64,000 bases of DNA from Sulfitobacter sp. HNIBRBA3233. Its GTDB lineage: Bacteria > Pseudomonadota > Alphaproteobacteria > Rhodobacterales > Rhodobacteraceae. The DNA lies in NCBI RefSeq assembly GCF_040149665.1, contig NZ_JBEFLP010000001.1, positions 2,170,001 through 2,234,000 on the forward strand, written 5' to 3'. A program made the position numbers and the translations under genes. The notes beneath the pieces are model-generated. The model saw only the letters and a list, made by a program, of their open reading frames with translations, did not search any database and was not told where the DNA came from. Shown piece by piece: positions 17,153 to 25,768 of the stretch (its first letter is position 1; every line of letters starts with the position of its first letter).

Positions 17153-17905
17153 TTGAACCAATCGCTATACCAGTTCTTCCGGCGGCCGGATGCCTGCAAT
17201 CTTGATACCTGCGCGCAGGAGCAGATCCATCTGTCAGGCATGATCCAGAACATGGCCGCCATGGTGATCATCGAATTCGACACCCATTTGATCGTTGGCG
17301 TATCGGACAATTTGGATACCGTCCTCGGCATTGCACCTGCGGCCTGTATCGGGATGCCGCTGGGCGATCTGCATGACGGGATTGCCCGCGAAATCGCCCC
17401 GATGACAGGCGCGCGGATCACGAGGCGCTTCACCGACATCCCCTGTTCGCGCGGCTGGTCGCACCCCAACTGAGCGAGCAGGAACTCCGGGCAGCGCTGT
17501 CCGCCCAGTTCAACGCCCTTTCCGCAGTCGAAGAGAATCGCCTCGCATCGGGTCTCTGGCAGGTGTTGTCGCTCGGCCCCCAGATTGCGGCCTTGCAAGA
17601 CGATCTGCCTGGTCAGGGCGCGCGCCCCGCCGGCTTGGCGCTCAACACCCCCGCGACGCTGCTGGGTGCTCTCTATGCGGCGCATGGGGCCTCTATCGGC
17701 GCGCGGCATATCGCGAAGGCTCTGGAGCGGTCACGCCCACATAGCCCGTCACGCTATTTCGCGGGTGACACAACGCAGGCATGGCAACCGCTCTGCACGA
17801 TATTGGAGCGACTGGCCCCCCGAATGCTTTGCCGAGGCAAGCGATGGCGCAGGGCAAGTTTTCCGGCAGCTTGCAAGCACACGACCGACACGGTCGGAAG
17901 CTTGA
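17153..17905 (+). pseudogene. Remnant of a bacteriophytochrome N-terminus joined to a broken heme oxygenase
   Basis: Frame A from TTG 17153 (ribosome site GAGGGG) encodes a PAS_2-like phytochrome start: Cys20 in DTCAQEQIHLSG matches the biliverdin-binding Cys region, then MIQNMAAMVIIEFDTHLIVG. The frame stops at 17473. From about 17411 another frame encodes heme-oxygenase-like sequence: DHEALHRHPLFARLV with the likely heme-ligand His, then TLLGALYAAHGASIGAR and SRYFAG. At a C6 run (17816-17821) the similarity returns to frame A as ECFAEASDGAGQVFRQLAS and stops at 17905. The phytochrome GAF, PHY and kinase parts are missing. Biliverdin production and light sensing would both be lost. Confidence 0.75.
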
Positions 17906-17926
17906 TAGCGTATCTTTCGGATAAAG

Positions 17927-18002
17927 TGGTGAGCCCTGCAGGATTCGAACCTGCGACCCACTGATTAAAAGTCAGTTGCTCTACCAACTGAGCTAAGGGC
18001 CC
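17927..18002 (-). tRNA. tRNA-Lys (anticodon TTT)
   Basis: On the minus strand a cloverleaf runs from GGGCCCT at 18002 to an encoded CCA at 17929-17927. The D arm is GCTCAGTTGGTAGAGC, the anticodon stem-loop is CTGACTTTTAATCAG (TTT, reading AAA/AAG), and the T arm is GCAGGTTCGAATCCTGC. Total 76 nt including CCA. It lies just downstream of the heme-oxygenase remnant on the opposite strand. Confidence 0.97.
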
Positions 18003-18099
18003 ACTGACGCGCTGTTTAGAAACGTGCTGGGTCAGGGTCAACCCCATAACGGCATGAATCTGAGACCAGCCGCTGGAATAACCGGCGCCGCCTCGTTAT

Positions 18100-18942
18100 A
18101 TGCGCGGAATGGACCGCGATCACCCTACAGAACTGCCTTTCATGAAGATGCACGGGCTGGGAAACGACTTTGTCGTCGTTGACGCGCGCGCGCGTCCGGT
18201 CGCCTTGTCCGACAGCCTGGTGCGGGCGATTGCCGACCGCCATACCGGCATCGGTTTCGACCAGCTTGCCGTGATCGGGACCGGCAGCGGCGACGCGCAT
18301 CTGACCTTCTATAATGCCGATGGGTCCACGTCCGCGGCCTGCGGAAACGCGACACGCTGTATCGCCCGCTATCTGATGACCGAAACGGGCACGGACGCGC
18401 TGCATCTGACAACGGATCGCGGTGATCTGTTCGCGGTGGACGCGGGTGACGGGCTGACATCGGTAAACATGGGCCACCCGCAGCTCAACTGGGACGAAAT
18501 CCCCCTCGCGCGCGAAATGGAGACGCTGGAACTGCCCATCGCTGGCGGACCAACTGCCACGGGCATGGGCAATCCGCATTGCACCTTCTTCGTGCCCGAT
18601 GCATTGGCTGTGGATCTGGAGACCTTCGGTCCCTTGCATGAGAATCACGCATTATTCCCGCAGCGCACGAATGTTCAGGTCGCCCACCTGACAGGTCCGA
18701 ATCATATTCGCATGCGGGTCTGGGAACGCGGTGTCGGTCTGACGCTTGCATCCGGATCGTCCTCCTGCGCGACCGCCGTTGCGGCGGCGCGCCGTGGGCT
18801 GACCGGGCGCACCGTTCGTATCGACCTTGATGGCGGGACGATCATGATAGACTGGCGCGACGATGGCGTCTGGATGACCGGGCCAACGATGCATGTCTCG
18901 AACGGGACGTTCACCACAGAGTTTCTGGAGAGCGCCCGATGA
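18100..18942 (+). CDS. dapF: Diaminopimelate epimerase
   Basis: Converts LL- to meso-diaminopimelate for lysine and peptidoglycan synthesis, cytoplasmic. Length 280 residues. The two catalytic cysteines are visible: SAACGNATRC (Cys near residue 74) and SGSSSCATAVAA (near 223). FMKMHGLGNDFVVVD is the family start. Either ATG 18100 or ATG 18109 could initiate. Neither has a strong ribosome site. The stop overlaps the mtaB ATG by four bases (18939-18942). Confidence 0.95.
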   Translation: MRGMDRDHPTELPFMKMHGLGNDFVVVDARARPVALSDSLVRAIADRHTGIGFDQLAVIGTGSGDAHLTFYNADGSTSAACGNATRCIARYLMTETGTDALHLTTDRGDLFAVDAGDGLTSVNMGHPQLNWDEIPLAREMETLELPIAGGPTATGMGNPHCTFFVPDALAVDLETFGPLHENHALFPQRTNVQVAHLTGPNHIRMRVWERGVGLTLASGSSSCATAVAAARRGLTGRTVRIDLDGGTIMIDWRDDGVWMTGPTMHVSNGTFTTEFLESAR

Positions 18943-20195
18943 CCGCGCCCGTATTCTCGAACCATGGCTGCCGTCTGAACCAGTATGAACTGGAAGCGAT
19001 GAAAGAACTCGCCGACGGTGCCGGATTGCGTGACGCCATCGTGGTGAACACATGCGCGGTCACAGCGGAAGCCGTGCGCAAGGCGCGTCAGGACATCCGC
19101 AAGCTGCGCAAGGCCCACCCGGACGCCCGGCTGATCGTCACGGGCTGTGCCGCCCAGACCGAACCGCAGACCTTTACCGCCATGGAAGAGGTCGATGCCG
19201 TGATCGGCAACACGGAAAAGATGCTGCCCGACACATGGAAGGGCCTCGCTGCGGATTTCATCGGCGAGACCGAGGCGGTACAGGTCGACGACATCATGTC
19301 GGTGCGCGAAACGGCGGGCCATCTGATCGACGGTTTCGGCACCCGCAGCCGTGCCTATGTCCAGGTCCAGAACGGCTGTGACCATCGCTGCACTTTCTGC
19401 ATCATCCCCTACGGTCGCGGCAATTCTCGGTCGGTTCCCGCCGGCGTGGTGGTCGAACAGATCAAGCGGCTGGTCGACAAGGGCTTTAACGAGGTCGTGC
19501 TGACCGGCGTCGATCTGACGTCGTGGGGGGCGGACCTGCCCGCCCAGCCGAAACTCGGCGATCTGGTCATGCGGATCCTGCGGCTGGTGCCGGACCTGCC
19601 ACGCCTGCGCATCAGCTCCATCGATTCGATCGAGGTCGACGAGAACCTGATGACCGCGATCGCCACCGAAGCGCGGCTGATGCCGCATCTGCACCTGTCT
19701 TTGCAGCACGGTGATGACCTGATTCTGAAGCGGATGAAGCGACGCCACCTGCGCGACGATGCAATCCGCTTTTGCGAGGACGCCTTGCGGCTGCGGCCCG
19801 ATATGACCTTCGGCGCCGATATCATCGCGGGTTTTCCCACCGAAACCGATGCACATTTCGAGAACTCGCTGAAACTGGTCGAAGACTGCCAGCTGACATG
19901 GCTGCATGTTTTTCCCTACTCGAAACGCGAGGGAACGCCGGCTGCCAAGATCCCCGCACAGGTCGATGGCCGCACCATCAAGGACCGCGCCGCCCAGCTG
20001 CGCGCCGCAGGCGAAGCACGGGTCCAGCACCATCTTTCGGATCAGGTAGGGCGCACCCACGATATCCTGATGGAAAATCCGCTGATGGGCCGCACCCCGC
20101 AATTTGCGGAAGTCCGGTTCGAGACAGAGCAGCCCGAAGGCGCTATTGTCCGCGCAAGGATAACAGGGCAGGCTGGAATGGAGCTGCGGGCGTAA
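18939..20195 (+). CDS. mtaB: tRNA t6A37 methylthiotransferase MtaB
   Basis: Radical-SAM enzyme that adds a methylthio group to N6-threonylcarbamoyladenosine at position 37 of tRNAs reading ANN codons. Length 418 residues. The order is an N-terminal UPF0004 domain (NHGCRLNQYELEAM, VNTCAVTAEA, TGCAAQ, with three cluster cysteines) and a radical-SAM core with NGCDHRCTFCIIPYGRG near residue 147. The C-terminal TRAM-type region is short. It is coupled to dapF by a four-base overlap, an arrangement seen in related bacteria. Confidence 0.94.
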   Translation: MTAPVFSNHGCRLNQYELEAMKELADGAGLRDAIVVNTCAVTAEAVRKARQDIRKLRKAHPDARLIVTGCAAQTEPQTFTAMEEVDAVIGNTEKMLPDTWKGLAADFIGETEAVQVDDIMSVRETAGHLIDGFGTRSRAYVQVQNGCDHRCTFCIIPYGRGNSRSVPAGVVVEQIKRLVDKGFNEVVLTGVDLTSWGADLPAQPKLGDLVMRILRLVPDLPRLRISSIDSIEVDENLMTAIATEARLMPHLHLSLQHGDDLILKRMKRRHLRDDAIRFCEDALRLRPDMTFGADIIAGFPTETDAHFENSLKLVEDCQLTWLHVFPYSKREGTPAAKIPAQVDGRTIKDRAAQLRAAGEARVQHHLSDQVGRTHDILMENPLMGRTPQFAEVRFETEQPEGAIVRARITGQAGMELRA

Positions 20196-20227
20196 CGCCC
20201 GACTGACCCATTGAACGGACCGCACCC

Positions 20228-20884
20228 ATGGCGCAAGCATCGCTTGGCGATATCGGCTTTCTTTCGTCTGCCTCGGCGGCGCTGCGCAACATGATCGAGG
20301 AGCGGGCAACACGGCGCCACCTCGCTGCAGGAGAGACCCTTTTTTCGCAGGGAGATCCGGGCGACACGCTCTTCGCCATCGCCAGCGGGCTTGTAGAGGT
20401 CAGCGTGCTGTCGAAAAGCGGTCAGAAGCTCGGGCTCGATATGATGGGCGCGGGAGAATTGATCGGGGAAATCGCCCTGTTCTCGCCCGGACCACGCACG
20501 GCGACGATCACAGCCATTGAACCGACCGAAGTCTGGGGGCTGCGAAATGCGGACGTGCTGGACGCGCTGCAGGAAAAGCCGGAACTCTGCGTCGACCTGA
20601 TCGAGCTTGCGGGCAAGCGGATGCGCTGGATGTCGACGCAATATCACGAACAGGTCTTCATGGATGCCCCGACCCGTCTGGCGCGCCGGATCGTTCACTA
20701 CTGCGGCATTGGTGGCTCCGAATTGCGAATGTCCCACGCCGATCTGGCCTCTTTCGTGGGAACGACCCGCGAGACGGTTTCAAAAACGCTCGCGGGCTGG
20801 AAACGTGAGGGCGTGATTTCCATGGGCCGCAGTACGATCACCGTGGTCGATATGGATGCGCTTCGGGATATTGCCGGCAATTGA
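20228..20884 (+). CDS. Crp/Fnr-family transcriptional regulator
   Basis: A 218-residue regulator. The effector beta-barrel covers about residues 15-125 (GETLFSQGDPGDTLFAIASG, then GELIGEIALFSPGPRTATI, resembling the phosphate-binding cassette of Crp-type proteins). The C-terminal helix-turn-helix is at about 165-205 (MSHADLASFVGTTRETVSKTLAGW). The conserved GEIALF-N-RTATI arrangement suggests cyclic-nucleotide binding, but the ligand is not known. It lacks an iron-sulfur cysteine cluster. It starts 32 bp after mtaB. A perfect TGTGA-N6-TCACA site lies just after its stop codon. Confidence 0.9.
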   Translation: MAQASLGDIGFLSSASAALRNMIEERATRRHLAAGETLFSQGDPGDTLFAIASGLVEVSVLSKSGQKLGLDMMGAGELIGEIALFSPGPRTATITAIEPTEVWGLRNADVLDALQEKPELCVDLIELAGKRMRWMSTQYHEQVFMDAPTRLARRIVHYCGIGGSELRMSHADLASFVGTTRETVSKTLAGWKREGVISMGRSTITVVDMDALRDIAGN

Positions 20885-20899
20885 AAGAAATTTCATTGC

Positions 20900-20919
20900 T
20901 CTGTGAAACAGTTCACAGA
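20900..20919. promoter_or_regulatory. Perfect CRP-type operator
   Basis: TCTGTGAA (20900-20907), spacer ACAG, TTCACAGA (20912-20919): an exact 8-bp inverted repeat that contains the TGTGA-N6-TCACA consensus of Crp-family proteins. It lies 16 bp after the Crp/Fnr stop codon and 340 bp before the end of petC, with no protein gene to its right on the plus strand. Role unknown. Confidence 0.65.
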
Positions 20920-21209
20920 CCAGAACATATCCGCAGCGCATGCTCGGTCCATAGATAATGTGACCAAGAGAAACCCGCGCCAGTATATTCCTGGCGTCTC
21001 GCGGTCAAACAGATCCAAGTAATGCCGGGCACGCGGTGACGGGGGCTAAGCTTCTTGATCCGGGGTTCACTCTTCGGAAGGGGCCTTCCGGCATATTACA
21101 AAAATAAATTTAGCCTATCGGGTGCCGGCCTCGCTTCCTTCATTTCGGCACTCGAGAAAGCCCTTCGATCCCCTCGGATCAGAAGGGCTTTCGCATGTCT
21201 AGAACGCGA

Positions 21210-21238
21210 AACGCCCGCCGGGCGAACCAGCGGGCGTT
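21210..21238 (-). terminator. Terminator hairpin after petC
   Basis: Read on the minus strand, AACGCCCGC pairs perfectly with GCGGGCGTT (9 bp, 11-base loop), followed by a short TTTCG. It lies 23 bp past the petC stop. A second, larger hairpin at 21156-21192 could back it up or serve the opposite strand. The T tract is short. Confidence 0.6.
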
Positions 21239-21260
21239 CCTTCATTCACACACGCAGTGG

Positions 21261-22046
21261 TCAGTCCTTGCGCTTGACCGATGCCCAGAGGCGTTTGTTG
21301 GTCAGATACAGCAGCACCGACAGCAGCGTCAGGAAGACGACACCGGCAAAACCGGCCTGCTTGCGGGCACCAAGCTTGGGCTCGGCTGTCCACATGAGAA
21401 ACGCGGCAACGTCCTCGGCCATCGCTTCGACCGTGTTGGCGTGGCCATCCTCGAATTCGACCGCTTCATCGTAGAGCGGGGGCGCCATGGCGATCCACCC
21501 ACCGGGGAAGTAATCGTTCTCATAGAGGATTACACCCGCCTGCTCTTTCTCTTCACCGGTATAGCCGTGAAGCAGGGCAGCGATGTATTCAGGACCACCG
21601 ATACCCTTGAAGAACTGGTTGATCCCCAGACCGTAAGGGCCGTGGAAACCCGCACGCGCCTTCGCCATCAACGACAGGTCAGGAGCGTTTGAAAGCGACG
21701 ACATCGGGAAGTGATCCGTTGGCTTCGCTTCGCGGAAATCGTCCAGCTCTTCGTCATAGACTTCGTACTGGGCGGCATAGGCGCGCATCTGGTCGTCCGG
21801 CAGGCTCGGGCCACCGTCATCGCTCAGCGTGCGGAAAGGCACGTAACGCAGACCGTGGCAGGCCGAGCAGACTTCGGTGTAGATCTGGAGCCCGCGCTGA
21901 AGCTGGTTCACATCGTAGGCGCCAAAAGGACCATCGAACGGGAAATCGATATTCTCGATCTCGTGTCCGCTGCTTTCGGCGGCCATTGCCGCTGGCGCGG
22001 TAAGCGCCAGCGCGGCGGAGAGCAGTGTTGCTTTGATCATATTCAT
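21261..22046 (-). CDS. petC: Ubiquinol-cytochrome c reductase, cytochrome c1
   Basis: Heme-c subunit of the bc1 complex, passing electrons from the Rieske protein to cytochrome c. Length 261 residues. It has a cleavable signal peptide ending at about PAAMAA (residue 23), the heme motif C60-S-A-C63-H64, the axial-Met region [10 protein letters not shown], and a C-terminal membrane anchor ([19 protein letters not shown]). It is last in the petABC operon, six bases after petB. A terminator hairpin follows. Confidence 0.96.
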   Translation of the reverse strand: MNMIKATLLSAALALTAPAAMAAESSGHEIENIDFPFDGPFGAYDVNQLQRGLQIYTEVCSACHGLRYVPFRTLSDDGGPSLPDDQMRAYAAQYEVYDEELDDFREAKPTDHFPMSSLSNAPDLSLMAKARAGFHGPYGLGINQFFKGIGGPEYIAALLHGYTGEEKEQAGVILYENDYFPGGWIAMAPPLYDEAVEFEDGHANTVEAMAEDVAAFLMWTAEPKLGARKQAGFAGVVFLTLLSVLLYLTNKRLWASVKRKD

Positions 22047-22052
22047 CTCGCG

Positions 22053-23396
22053 TTACTCCGCAGGGTTCACAAGTGTCTTGGTTCCGCCGGTTTTCGGCGC
22101 ATAGTGCGCGTCAAAGTCGGCTGCGATTGTCTCTGGTTGCTCGATCGGTTTCTCGATCACACCAAGCAGCGGCAGAATCACGAGGAAGTAGGCGAACCAG
22201 TAGGTCGATGCGATCAGAGAGAGCGTCGCATATGGCTCTTCCGCGGGCATCGCGCCGAGCCACATGAGGGCGAAGAAATCGACCACCAGCAGGGCGAACC
22301 ACCATTTGAACATCGGACGATAGCGGCCCGAACGGACCCGCGATGTATCGAGCCATGGCACAGCCGCCATTGCAGCGATCGCACCGAACATGGCCAGCAC
22401 GCCGAAGAATTTGGCGTCGATGATGCCACCGGTCACGAAAGAGGCAATCTGCACCACCCAGACCTCTGCGGTGAACGCACGCAGGATCGCGTAGAACGGT
22501 AGGAAGTACCATTCGGGGACGATGTGCGCGGGTGTCGCGAGGGGGTTCGCCTCGATGTAGTTGTCGGGGTGACCGAGGTAGTTCGGCATGAAGCCTACGA
22601 CCGCGAAGAACACGACCATGATGACCGCCAGCGCGAACAGGTCCTTGATCACGAAGTAGGGCCAGAACGGCAGCGTGTCTTTCTGCGCTTCTTCTTTCGA
22701 CGTGCGGCGCACTTCGACACCCGTTGGGTTGTTGTTGCCCGTGGTGTGGAAGGCCCAGATGTGCAGGACAACAAGACCCGCGATCACGAAGGGGAAAAGA
22801 TAGTGCAGCGAGAAGAAGCGGTTCAGCGTTGCGTTGTCCACGGCGGGACCGCCCAGCAGCAGTGTCTGGATCGGCTCACCGATGAACGGGATGGCACCGA
22901 AGAGACCGGTGATAACCGTAGCGCCCCAGAACGACATCTGGCCCCAGGGCAAGACGTAGCCCATGAAGGCCGTGCCCATCATCAGCAGGTAGATCAGGAT
23001 ACCGATGATCCACGTGATCTCACGGGGTGCCTTGTAAGACCCGTAGTAAAGGCCGCGGAAAATATGCGCATAGACCGCGATGAAGAACAGCGAGGCGCCG
23101 TTCGCATGCATGTACCGCAGCATGTAGCCGCCGTTCACGTTGCGCATGATATGCTCGACCGAGGCGAAGGCCTCGTCCACGTGCGGGGTATAGTGCATCG
23201 CCAGCACGATGCCGGTGATGATCTGCAGCACGAGACAGAAGGTCAGAACGATGCCCCAGATCCACATCCAGTTCAGGTTCTTGGGTGTGGGGATGAAGAG
23301 TGTATCGTAGGCCAGTCCGAGGATCGGCAGGCGCTTTTGCACCCACTTCTCGCCGTCGGACTTCGGCTCGTAATGGTCGTGAGGAATTCCAGACAT
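22053..23396 (-). CDS. petB: Ubiquinol-cytochrome c reductase, cytochrome b
   Basis: Membrane core of the bc1 complex holding hemes bL and bH and both quinone sites. Length 447 residues, close to Rhodobacter cytochrome b. Seen: paired histidines in LAMHYTPH and [26 protein letters not shown], the Qo-site motif PEWYF ([13 protein letters not shown]), and about eight helices. An additional C-terminal helix and polar tail match the alphaproteobacterial form. It lies between petA (12 bp upstream) and petC. Confidence 0.97.
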   Translation of the reverse strand: MSGIPHDHYEPKSDGEKWVQKRLPILGLAYDTLFIPTPKNLNWMWIWGIVLTFCLVLQIITGIVLAMHYTPHVDEAFASVEHIMRNVNGGYMLRYMHANGASLFFIAVYAHIFRGLYYGSYKAPREITWIIGILIYLLMMGTAFMGYVLPWGQMSFWGATVITGLFGAIPFIGEPIQTLLLGGPAVDNATLNRFFSLHYLFPFVIAGLVVLHIWAFHTTGNNNPTGVEVRRTSKEEAQKDTLPFWPYFVIKDLFALAVIMVVFFAVVGFMPNYLGHPDNYIEANPLATPAHIVPEWYFLPFYAILRAFTAEVWVVQIASFVTGGIIDAKFFGVLAMFGAIAAMAAVPWLDTSRVRSGRYRPMFKWWFALLVVDFFALMWLGAMPAEEPYATLSLIASTYWFAYFLVILPLLGVIEKPIEQPETIAADFDAHYAPKTGGTKTLVNPAE

Positions 23397-23408
23397 AGGT
23401 ACTATCCT

Positions 23409-23969
23409 TTAACCGAGTAGAATTGTTGTTTCATCGACGAATTCGGCCCGTGGGACCGGAAGGTTCGTCGGCGCGGGTCCGCGGCGGATGCGGCCTGCTG
23501 TATCATAGTGCGACCCGTGGCAGGGGCAGAACCAGCCACCGAAATCACCGGCATCGCCCAGCGGCACACAGCCGAGGTGCGTGCAAACGCCCATCATCAC
23601 CAGCCACTCGCCCGCTTCGTCCAGCGTGCGGTTTTCGTCCAGCGCGGGTGTGCCGTCGGCGAGGTTCGCGTTCTCTGCATTCGGATCGGGAAGCTCGGAC
23701 AGGTCGACGGCGCGGCCGTCGGCGATCTCTTCCTCAGTGCGGCGGCGGATGAAAACAGGTTTGCCCAGCCATTTGACGGTCAGCTGCGTGCCGGGTTCGA
23801 CGGCGCTGACATCAACGCGGATCGACGCGAGCGCCTGAACATCCGCAGAGGGGTTCATCTGGTTGACCAGCGGCCAGACCGCGGCACCCACGGCTACGGC
23901 GCCGGTGCCAGCGGTTGCATAATAGAGGAAATCTCTGCGATTGCCTGCGGTATCATCTGCTTGTGACAC
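23409..23969 (-). CDS. petA: Ubiquinol-cytochrome c reductase, Rieske iron-sulfur subunit
   Basis: Rieske [2Fe-2S] protein of the bc1 complex, exported by the Tat system and anchored at the periplasmic side. The start is GTG 23969, with GGAG eight bases upstream, giving 186 residues. A TTG at 24005 would add 12 unlikely ones. The twin-arginine motif is GNRRDFLYY (R11-R12), followed by one helix. The cluster ligands are C129-T-H131-L-G-C134 and C148-P-C-H151-G-S-H. It heads the petABC operon. The PetP/PetR-like regulator pair is about 11 kb away, not adjacent. Confidence 0.95.
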   Translation of the reverse strand: MSQADDTAGNRRDFLYYATAGTGAVAVGAAVWPLVNQMNPSADVQALASIRVDVSAVEPGTQLTVKWLGKPVFIRRRTEEEIADGRAVDLSELPDPNAENANLADGTPALDENRTLDEAGEWLVMMGVCTHLGCVPLGDAGDFGGWFCPCHGSHYDTAGRIRRGPAPTNLPVPRAEFVDETTILLG

Positions 23970-24161
23970 GTTGGAGTCTCCGTTTCGGGGCCGCACCGCG
24001 GCCAACAGGTATTAAGACGCACCTGCCCCGGCGCATCGGATATTAGGGCGGTATCTAGCTTGCCACCGCGCCAGCGTCCAGATGGTTTAGGCGCGCAAAC
24101 CGTCGCAGCCCAAGGAATAGTAGCCCGAATTGAAGGCCAAAAGCAGGCATTGCGCTGCGGT

Positions 24162-24773
24162 TCAGGCCTCCGGCGGGCGCGTCGATTTCATCCATTCACG
24201 CGATTCGAAGGCTTCGAACCATTTCGCCAGTTCGTCGTTGCCACTGCGCCAGTCCCGCGCGCCATGGCGGAAATCGATGTAGGCCAGCGCACAGCCTACA
24301 GCGATCTGCCCCATGTCCAGCGGCCCTTGCAGGTGGCTCATCCAGCGTGTGTTCAGCGCGGTCGCTGCCCGTGCGATCTTGTCCCACTGGCCCTCGATCC
24401 ACTCGGGCATCCGCTTGTCTTCGGGACGGATGCGTCCTTCGTATACCATCAGCAGCGCGGCATCGAGCATACCATCCGCCGTCGCCTCGAGCGTCAGCGT
24501 ATCCCAGCGGCGCGCGCCCTGCGGATAAAGCGATCCGCCCGCGCGGTCATTGAGGTAGGCGGTAATAACACGGCTGTCATATAGCGTCGGGCCATCCGTC
24601 CGCTCGAGTGCCGGAACCTTCGACAGCGGATTCTTGGTCAAAAGGGCAGCATCCGCCGCGACAGGTGTCGTTACAGTATTGATGATCTCGACATCGTTCC
24701 GCTGGCCCGTCTCTTCCAGAACGATCATGACCTTGCGCACGTAGGGCGATGTTGGTGCGTAATAGAGTTTCAT
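24162..24773 (-). CDS. Glutathione S-transferase family protein
   Basis: A 203-residue GST-like protein. The thioredoxin-fold N-terminus is KLYYAPTSPYVRKVMIVLEE (residues 2-21), where Ser/Tyr replace a Cys-Pro catalytic pair. NPLSKVPALE holds the cis-Pro and the glutathione-binding loop follows (DGPTLYDSRVI). The C-terminal helical domain covers about 85-200. The start is ATG 24773 with GAGGGA six bases upstream. An ATG at 24788 lacks one. It is probably a cytoplasmic detoxification or disulfide-handling enzyme of unknown substrate. It is followed upstream by a PaiB-like gene on the same strand. Confidence 0.85.
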   Translation of the reverse strand: MKLYYAPTSPYVRKVMIVLEETGQRNDVEIINTVTTPVAADAALLTKNPLSKVPALERTDGPTLYDSRVITAYLNDRAGGSLYPQGARRWDTLTLEATADGMLDAALLMVYEGRIRPEDKRMPEWIEGQWDKIARAATALNTRWMSHLQGPLDMGQIAVGCALAYIDFRHGARDWRSGNDELAKWFEAFESREWMKSTRPPEA

Positions 24774-24833
24774 GGCGGTATCCCTCATGTTGCGCGGTCA
24801 CTGTTTCCCCAAATGCGATCCGGCGCAAGCCGT

Positions 24834-25457
24834 TCAGCGGTGATCGAGGTCGCGCATCATCCGCGCCAGAACACCGGCTTCGCTTCCGAAGCCGTGTTCG
24901 GCCATCCGGTCCGCCGCCGCGCGGCGCACCGCGTCGGGCTTGTTCTGGCCAAGTTTCCACGTGCCGTCGATGTCTTCGATGTGAAACCGGTAGGGAACGA
25001 TCGCGCGCATCATCCGGTCCAGGGCGTCCGGCGTCATCTTGTCCGTGGTCCAGGGCGTCTTGGGCAAAAGGCGCGTCTCGTAGCCGGCGGATTGCTTGTC
25101 CAGCATGTCGCGCATCCGGTCGGCGGGCAGCCGTTCAAGCGTACCGGTGAGCTGGACAGCGATGTAGTTCCACGTCGGCACCTGATCTTCGGCCTCGTAC
25201 CAGTCGGGCGATACATAGCTGTCCGGTCCCGACACGGCGATCCGCGCGGGGACCCGCGATTCGTCCAGCCGTGCGATCGGGTTCGAGCGCACCAGATGCA
25301 GATCGGCAGAGGCCCCGCCCGCGTCGATCAGGAATGGCACATGGCTCAGCAACGGGACCCCATCGGACGACACCGCAAGCGTGCCAAAGCCACGTTCCGC
25401 CGCGAAAGCAAGATTCCGGGCCTTTTCGGCGTCGTGGTAGACCGGATTGGGGTGCAT
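24834..25457 (-). CDS. FMN-binding PaiB-type protein
   Basis: A 207-residue member of the PaiB / FMN-binding split-barrel family, described in Bacillus as a negative regulator of sporulation and protease genes. In proteobacteria its role is unclear. It starts MHPNPVYHDAEKARNLAFAAERGFGTLAV, with LLSHVPFLID for flavin binding, YVSPDWYEAEDQVPTWNYIAVQLTG in the middle and KLGQNK near the C-terminus. ATG 25457 is chosen because GGAGGAG lies about 7 bases upstream. It is divergent from the FMN riboswitch and ribH, so flavin-related genes face each other here. Confidence 0.85.
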   Translation of the reverse strand: MHPNPVYHDAEKARNLAFAAERGFGTLAVSSDGVPLLSHVPFLIDAGGASADLHLVRSNPIARLDESRVPARIAVSGPDSYVSPDWYEAEDQVPTWNYIAVQLTGTLERLPADRMRDMLDKQSAGYETRLLPKTPWTTDKMTPDALDRMMRAIVPYRFHIEDIDGTWKLGQNKPDAVRRAAADRMAEHGFGSEAGVLARMMRDLDHR

Positions 25458-25528
25458 CACCGTCTCCTCCGCAGGGTTACGTTGCACGAGCTATTGCAGA
25501 GCGGTGCGTCTCTTGGCAATAAGAAGCC

Positions 25529-25680
25529 ATTCTCAGGGCGGGGTGAAATTCCCCACCGGCGGTATGGAGCCTTCGCGCTCCGAGCCCGCGAGCGCCGGCG
25601 GCCATTCCTCGGAAGGCACCGGGACAAGCAGATCCGGTGAGATGCCGGAGCCGACGGTTACAGTCCGGATGGAAGAGAAT
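25529..25680 (+). promoter_or_regulatory. FMN riboswitch (RFN element)
   Basis: All conserved RFN blocks are readable: P1 closed by ATTCTC (25529-25534) with GAGAAT (25675-25680), TCAGGGCGGGGTGAAATTCC then CCACCGGCGGT, GCCCGCGAGCG, AGATCCGGTGAGATGCCGG, and GCCGACGGTTACAGTCCGGATG. A hairpin with a GAAA tetraloop at 25693-25715 is a candidate expression platform. It controls ribH, 88 bp downstream of the aptamer. FMN binding would be expected to reduce expression. Confidence 0.95.
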
Positions 25681-25768
25681 GCAGGCGACAGACCGCTTTC
25701 GGAAACGAAAGGCGGCTTGCGGCCTGTGATCGCCTTGGGTGGAACGTCGAACCTAAAGGAGATCAGAC

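Larger units (their letters stand above)
20885..21260. other. Gene-free intergenic region with operator and hairpins; candidate small RNA
   Basis: This 376-bp gap contains the CRP-type palindrome (20900-20919), a -10-like GATAAT (20954-20959), a 6-bp hairpin (20978-20996), a CGGAAGG/CCTTCCG palindrome (21075-21090) and a very strong hairpin at 21156-21192 (11-bp perfect outer stem GAAAGCCCTTC/GAAGGGCTTTC). Another hairpin at 21210-21238 fits the petC terminator. No protein is recognisable. A transcript from about 20966 to 21192 would be about 225 nt, which I suggest as a possible small RNA. Confidence 0.4.

Noticed and set aside
17563..17964. A 133-codon protein starting at 17563
   Set aside because: The central part is heme-oxygenase-like, but the start is internal to that domain and the tail after 17821 reads through tRNA-Lys. 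It is better treated as part of the broken locus.
18702..20312. 536-codon open frame on the minus strand
   Set aside because: It is antisense to dapF and mtaB, whose catalytic motifs are intact. The composition is that of a shadow frame.
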